This document shows positions 61,079 to 64,000 of a stretch of DNA of 64,000 bases, piece after piece. This DNA is from Dysidea avara. Its lineage: Eukaryota > Porifera > Demospongiae > Dictyoceratida > Dysideidae. A model generated the notes under the pieces. That model was not told the DNA's origin. It ran no database searches and saw nothing but the letters and a program-made list of their open reading frames with translations. The translations under genes and the position numbers were made by a program. The stretch is from NCBI RefSeq assembly GCF_963678975.1, contig NC_089281.1, forward strand, positions 22,497,375 through 22,561,374, written 5' to 3'. Numbering within the stretch: the first letter of the stretch is position 1; every line of letters starts with the position of its first letter.

Positions 61079-63401
61079 TCACGCTTCCACTGTCTCAGTA
61101 TGCAAATTTACTAAAGAGTTGCTTGACCTAGCTAATTCAGTAATTGAGACCCTTCCTCTCTGTTTAATAAACTGTGCAATCAATCTCAACTCCTCTGGAG
61201 ATATATAAATAAACTTTCCACGGTCATCAATCACACCAGTTAAGTCACCAGACTCTTGAAGGCTTTGTATTCTATTAATAGCATCCTGATAAAGAAGAAA
61301 AAAGTAATATTTATTATTTATTCATTTGGATCATACTTGCGTGCGCAAGTTGAATTCTGCAGCTAATTCTTCTAGTTGAATTACTTTAGCATTCTGTAAT
61401 AATTATGCTGTGTAATTAATAATCACAAAATTTCAATCATACACTGACCTTTATGTGTTGAATAAATTGCTGAAGAAGTGCTTGAGATTCTTCCTCTGTT
61501 TCTGCACTAACCCCTTCCTCTTCAACTACAAAAGCTTCTTTCAATTTTAAGTATTCTTCAAGTTCCCTTTTTTCTTGTTCCTCCTTCTGTTGCTTAGCTT
61601 CTTCTGCCTATAACAAAATCATGAGACAAGCGTACTTATACCACTTTGTAAGTACCTCTAACTCTTCTTGTTTCTTCTGTTTTTCCTCTTGTAACTTTCT
61701 CTTCTCTTCTCGTTCGGCTTCACGTCTCTTTCTGTCTTCCCGCATTGCTTCTTCTTGCTGTCTTACAAAGGCTGTATAGCAAACGTATCAAGTACTAGGA
61801 TATCTGACCTCCCTAAGTGCTTTCTTGTCAGCTTTTGCTTGGAGACGACGCATTTTCTTTGTCCCAATTTTACCAATAGTGAGTGCAGTAACATCATCAA
61901 GACCAATGTCATCTTCATCTTCACTATCCCCTGATAAATAGTATTAACACAACCAACACTGCATGGATATGTATGACTATATGTACGTATTGTGTAATTT
62001 GTGTATGTAGTATCACAGCATACAATGTATAGCAGTTTATATTTGAGAGTAAAATTGGTGTCACAAATTGAAGTGGTAAAAAAAAATTCTGATAGGAATA
62101 TACCAGCTTAAAATAGAATTCAGAGCTATTTTTTTACAAATGGAATGTCATAAAAATTCAAAATAAGCAGTACCTATAGAGAGACATGTATAAATACTCT
62201 ACTGTATGCACATACCATCATGGTCATTGTCTTCATCTGCATCCCTAGCCAGTCGAGCTCTTCTAGAGGCTTGTAGTTGTGCTCGTAATCCTCTATTTGC
62301 TCTTCTCCTCACACCTGCTGCAGCTGCTGCTTGCCCGTCATCAACATTTTCACCATCCTCTGGTGGTTCTGAGGCATCTGACTTCTTAGCTGTATTATAC
62401 ACACATATTCATATATAATTACAGATTACAAATTATGGCTAGAAATTTAGAGGAAAACCCCATTTAGTGTTTTACAGTCGAATATCAAAGTAATCCCCAT
62501 GTAACATAGTGAACAGAACTCCAGAACAGACGAAAAATCGCATCAAAGTAAATGTTCAAATATCTCTACATACAATACAATCACCATTATTAAGGCTTGG
62601 CCCACACCCTATTGATTAGATTTCACTGTGTTAGCTAATTAGAATGCATAAATATTTGTGTTTGCACAGCAAGTCTTGGGTTTGAGAGTGAAGCTCCTCT
62701 CTACAGTACATGTAGGTTCTAGTTTGTATATAAAATCTTACCTTTCCATCAAGATCTGGGACTGTCATCAGGTTCAAAACACACACAAAGTGAATACTAA
62801 ACAGCATTAGGTACTGGCAGTGTATGAGAAATTGTCACACCAAGAGTTTATACTCAGCTCTTGCAAATATATACAGAAAAATAATAACAGCTATTATGGG
62901 ATTTAAGTCAATGTAGTCTCTGCATGAAACACATCAAAAAAAAAACATTTATGGTTTGACAAATGTGTCCGAACCAGAGAACACCTAGCACAACAATGCT
63001 GTTACTAGATAATAAACAGGGGGATGAACCTTGATTTAGCCCAACTCTGACCTGTAAAATGGTTGCAATGTGAACTCTAAAGTGGATTACCCAAATTGCC
63101 AACTGACAATTCTCAAGTCTAGGATTGTAATTGCAATTTGGCCTTTGTCATGTGTAATCTTGTTGCATCAGCATTGGCACAAACCACAAATACAAATATT
63201 TAATATAGTTTCGCCAGACTAGCAGCACCATATTAAACACTTGTATACTTTGTGACAGTGTATGCAATGCAAAGTATTAACTGTATTTTAATAGTTCGGC
63301 CTTTCAATCGACTCACCTTGGCCAGGGCGCAGAAGCAACACCACCATTAGCACACCAGCGACAATGGCGACGGCAGCTATCCATAACAACACATCCATCA
63401 T
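61079..63401 (-). CDS. DDRGK1: DDRGK domain-containing protein 1 (UFMylation adaptor)
   Basis: An ER-membrane component of the UFM1 ligase complex. Seven exons, 63317-63401, 62216-62389, 61809-61930, 61656-61757, 61449-61607, 61337-61393 and 61079-61285, give 301 residues (human 314). The start [20 protein letters not shown] is the single N-terminal membrane anchor. Then come an Arg/Ala-rich stretch, an acidic segment [29 protein letters not shown], a long E/K/R coiled coil (about 125-180), the invariant [16 protein letters not shown], and a C-terminal winged-helix/PCI-like domain with [16 protein letters not shown] (DDRGK at 253-257). It lies 120 bp downstream of the EXOC2 stop, on the same strand. 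Introns 3-6 are 48-55 nt; intron 1 is about 930 nt and has no recognised content. Confidence 0.96.
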
Positions 63402-63521
63402 AACTGATTTACACCAGTATTGTGAGTGGGCACTAATTGAAACTGACTAACAATCGAAATCAGTAAATTATCCGTAAATTCGTATGAACGAAAGCTTGAG
63501 AATATATTATATGTACAGAAA

Positions 63522-64000
63522 TTATACAGTAGTGCTAAAACATTTCAACTGCAGTTCTGTCTTCTTCCGGAATCTACCAATAATCTGCTTGACATACCTG
63601 CAGTAAATGAATTAAATCAAACTGCAAACAATACTATTTGTAGCTAATTCACTTACACTGAATGAGAATTAGGAGCCTTTCCCAAAATTTGATTAGCCAA
63701 CTTGAAGTTCCGACTAACAAAAATTTAAAACAGTAAAAATAAAACATATTTTTAATTTCTTACTATGATCCTTCACTTAAATAAGGTTGCAGAACTGAAT
63801 CAAACGCAGTTAACTCAACATGAGCCTGCAATAAACTTTCATAAAGCAGGTGTACTTATACTCATCGAGTTGACATACGTGTACTGCAGCATTTTCAGTG
63901 AACTCTCCAATCTCATTAAGTTTGTTGTATAGTGTATCAGTGATGTTCTCTAGAATGGTGGACAAGACACGCTGGACTGAACCAGGTGATATGGAGTACA
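63522..64000 (-). CDS. EXOC2: Exocyst complex component 2 (Sec5), C-terminal end; gene continues beyond window
   Basis: Sec5 is a subunit of the exocyst, which tethers secretory vesicles at the plasma membrane. The last four exons are visible: 63879-64000 (partial), 63764-63825, 63657-63713 and 63522-63597 (stop TAA). Phases agree at each junction. The protein reads ISPGSVQRVLSTILENITDT, IGEFTENAAVHAHVELTAFD, VLQPYLSEGSYRNFKLANQI and ends IIGRFRKKTELQLKCFSTTV. This matches, from memory of the family, the EXOC2 C-terminus (S.NGALQA..EI..L.D....YLT.ES..., then LL.KFK...HLQL.CF). Identification rests on about 110 residues, so it is good but not absolute. Confidence 0.8.

Noticed and set aside
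1-64000. tRNA, rRNA or other structured RNA genes
   Set aside because: No cloverleaf with A/B-box-like sequence or rRNA-like stretch was noticed by eye; a covariance-model scan was not possible.

Overview
This is an animal (metazoan) nuclear genome fragment. It is AT-rich, its genes are split by canonical GT-AG introns, and no bacterial operon signals are seen. Six protein-coding genes were reconstructed by joining exons whose reading phases agree at every junction. The gene set is an axonemal dynein chain, fucokinase, two HSP70-like HSPA12 genes, a meiotic cohesin kleisin, DDRGK1 and exocyst Sec5. Together with very short introns (about 40-55 nt) beside introns of several kb, and dense miniature transposons, this suggests a non-bilaterian or other marine invertebrate. 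A sponge is my best guess, but that is inference rather than proof.

Layout. 1-14.8 kb, plus strand: the C-terminal 493 codons of DNAI1 (outer-arm dynein intermediate chain) in 18 exons, with introns full of inverted-repeat elements, including a 2.5 kb palindrome. 16.4-31.1 kb, minus strand: complete FCSK (L-fucose kinase) in 31 exons, converging on DNAI1. 31.1-41.2 kb: an intergenic region of about 10 kb made of transposon relics (two hAT-type miniatures with perfect 8-bp target duplications, LINE fragments, a hairpin, an iterated CTTGATCGCTTGATT element) and one or two weak exon candidates. 41.2-53.5 kb, minus: an HSPA12-type HSP70 gene whose 10.4 kb second intron carries a decayed LINE of about 3 kb and other repeats. 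53.7-57.0 kb, plus: a second HSPA12-type gene, head-to-head with the first across 194 bp. 57.2-60.7 kb, minus: a REC8-type kleisin in 19 small exons. 61.1-63.4 kb, minus: DDRGK1. 63.5-64 kb, minus: the last four exons of EXOC2.

The genes do not form one pathway. They cover cilia, fucose salvage, chaperone-like ATPases, meiosis, UFMylation and exocytosis, so this is an ordinary chromosomal neighbourhood. The clearest structural contrast is between the repeat-invaded left three quarters and the compact right end (53.5-64 kb), where neighbouring coding ends lie about 120-380 bp apart. The most unusual signals are a short motif with a 22-23 bp period scattered over at least 13 places, microsatellites that begin exactly at 5' splice sites in FCSK, the divergent HSPA12 pair, and the large palindrome. 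I saw no tRNA, rRNA, CRISPR array or recognisable virus.
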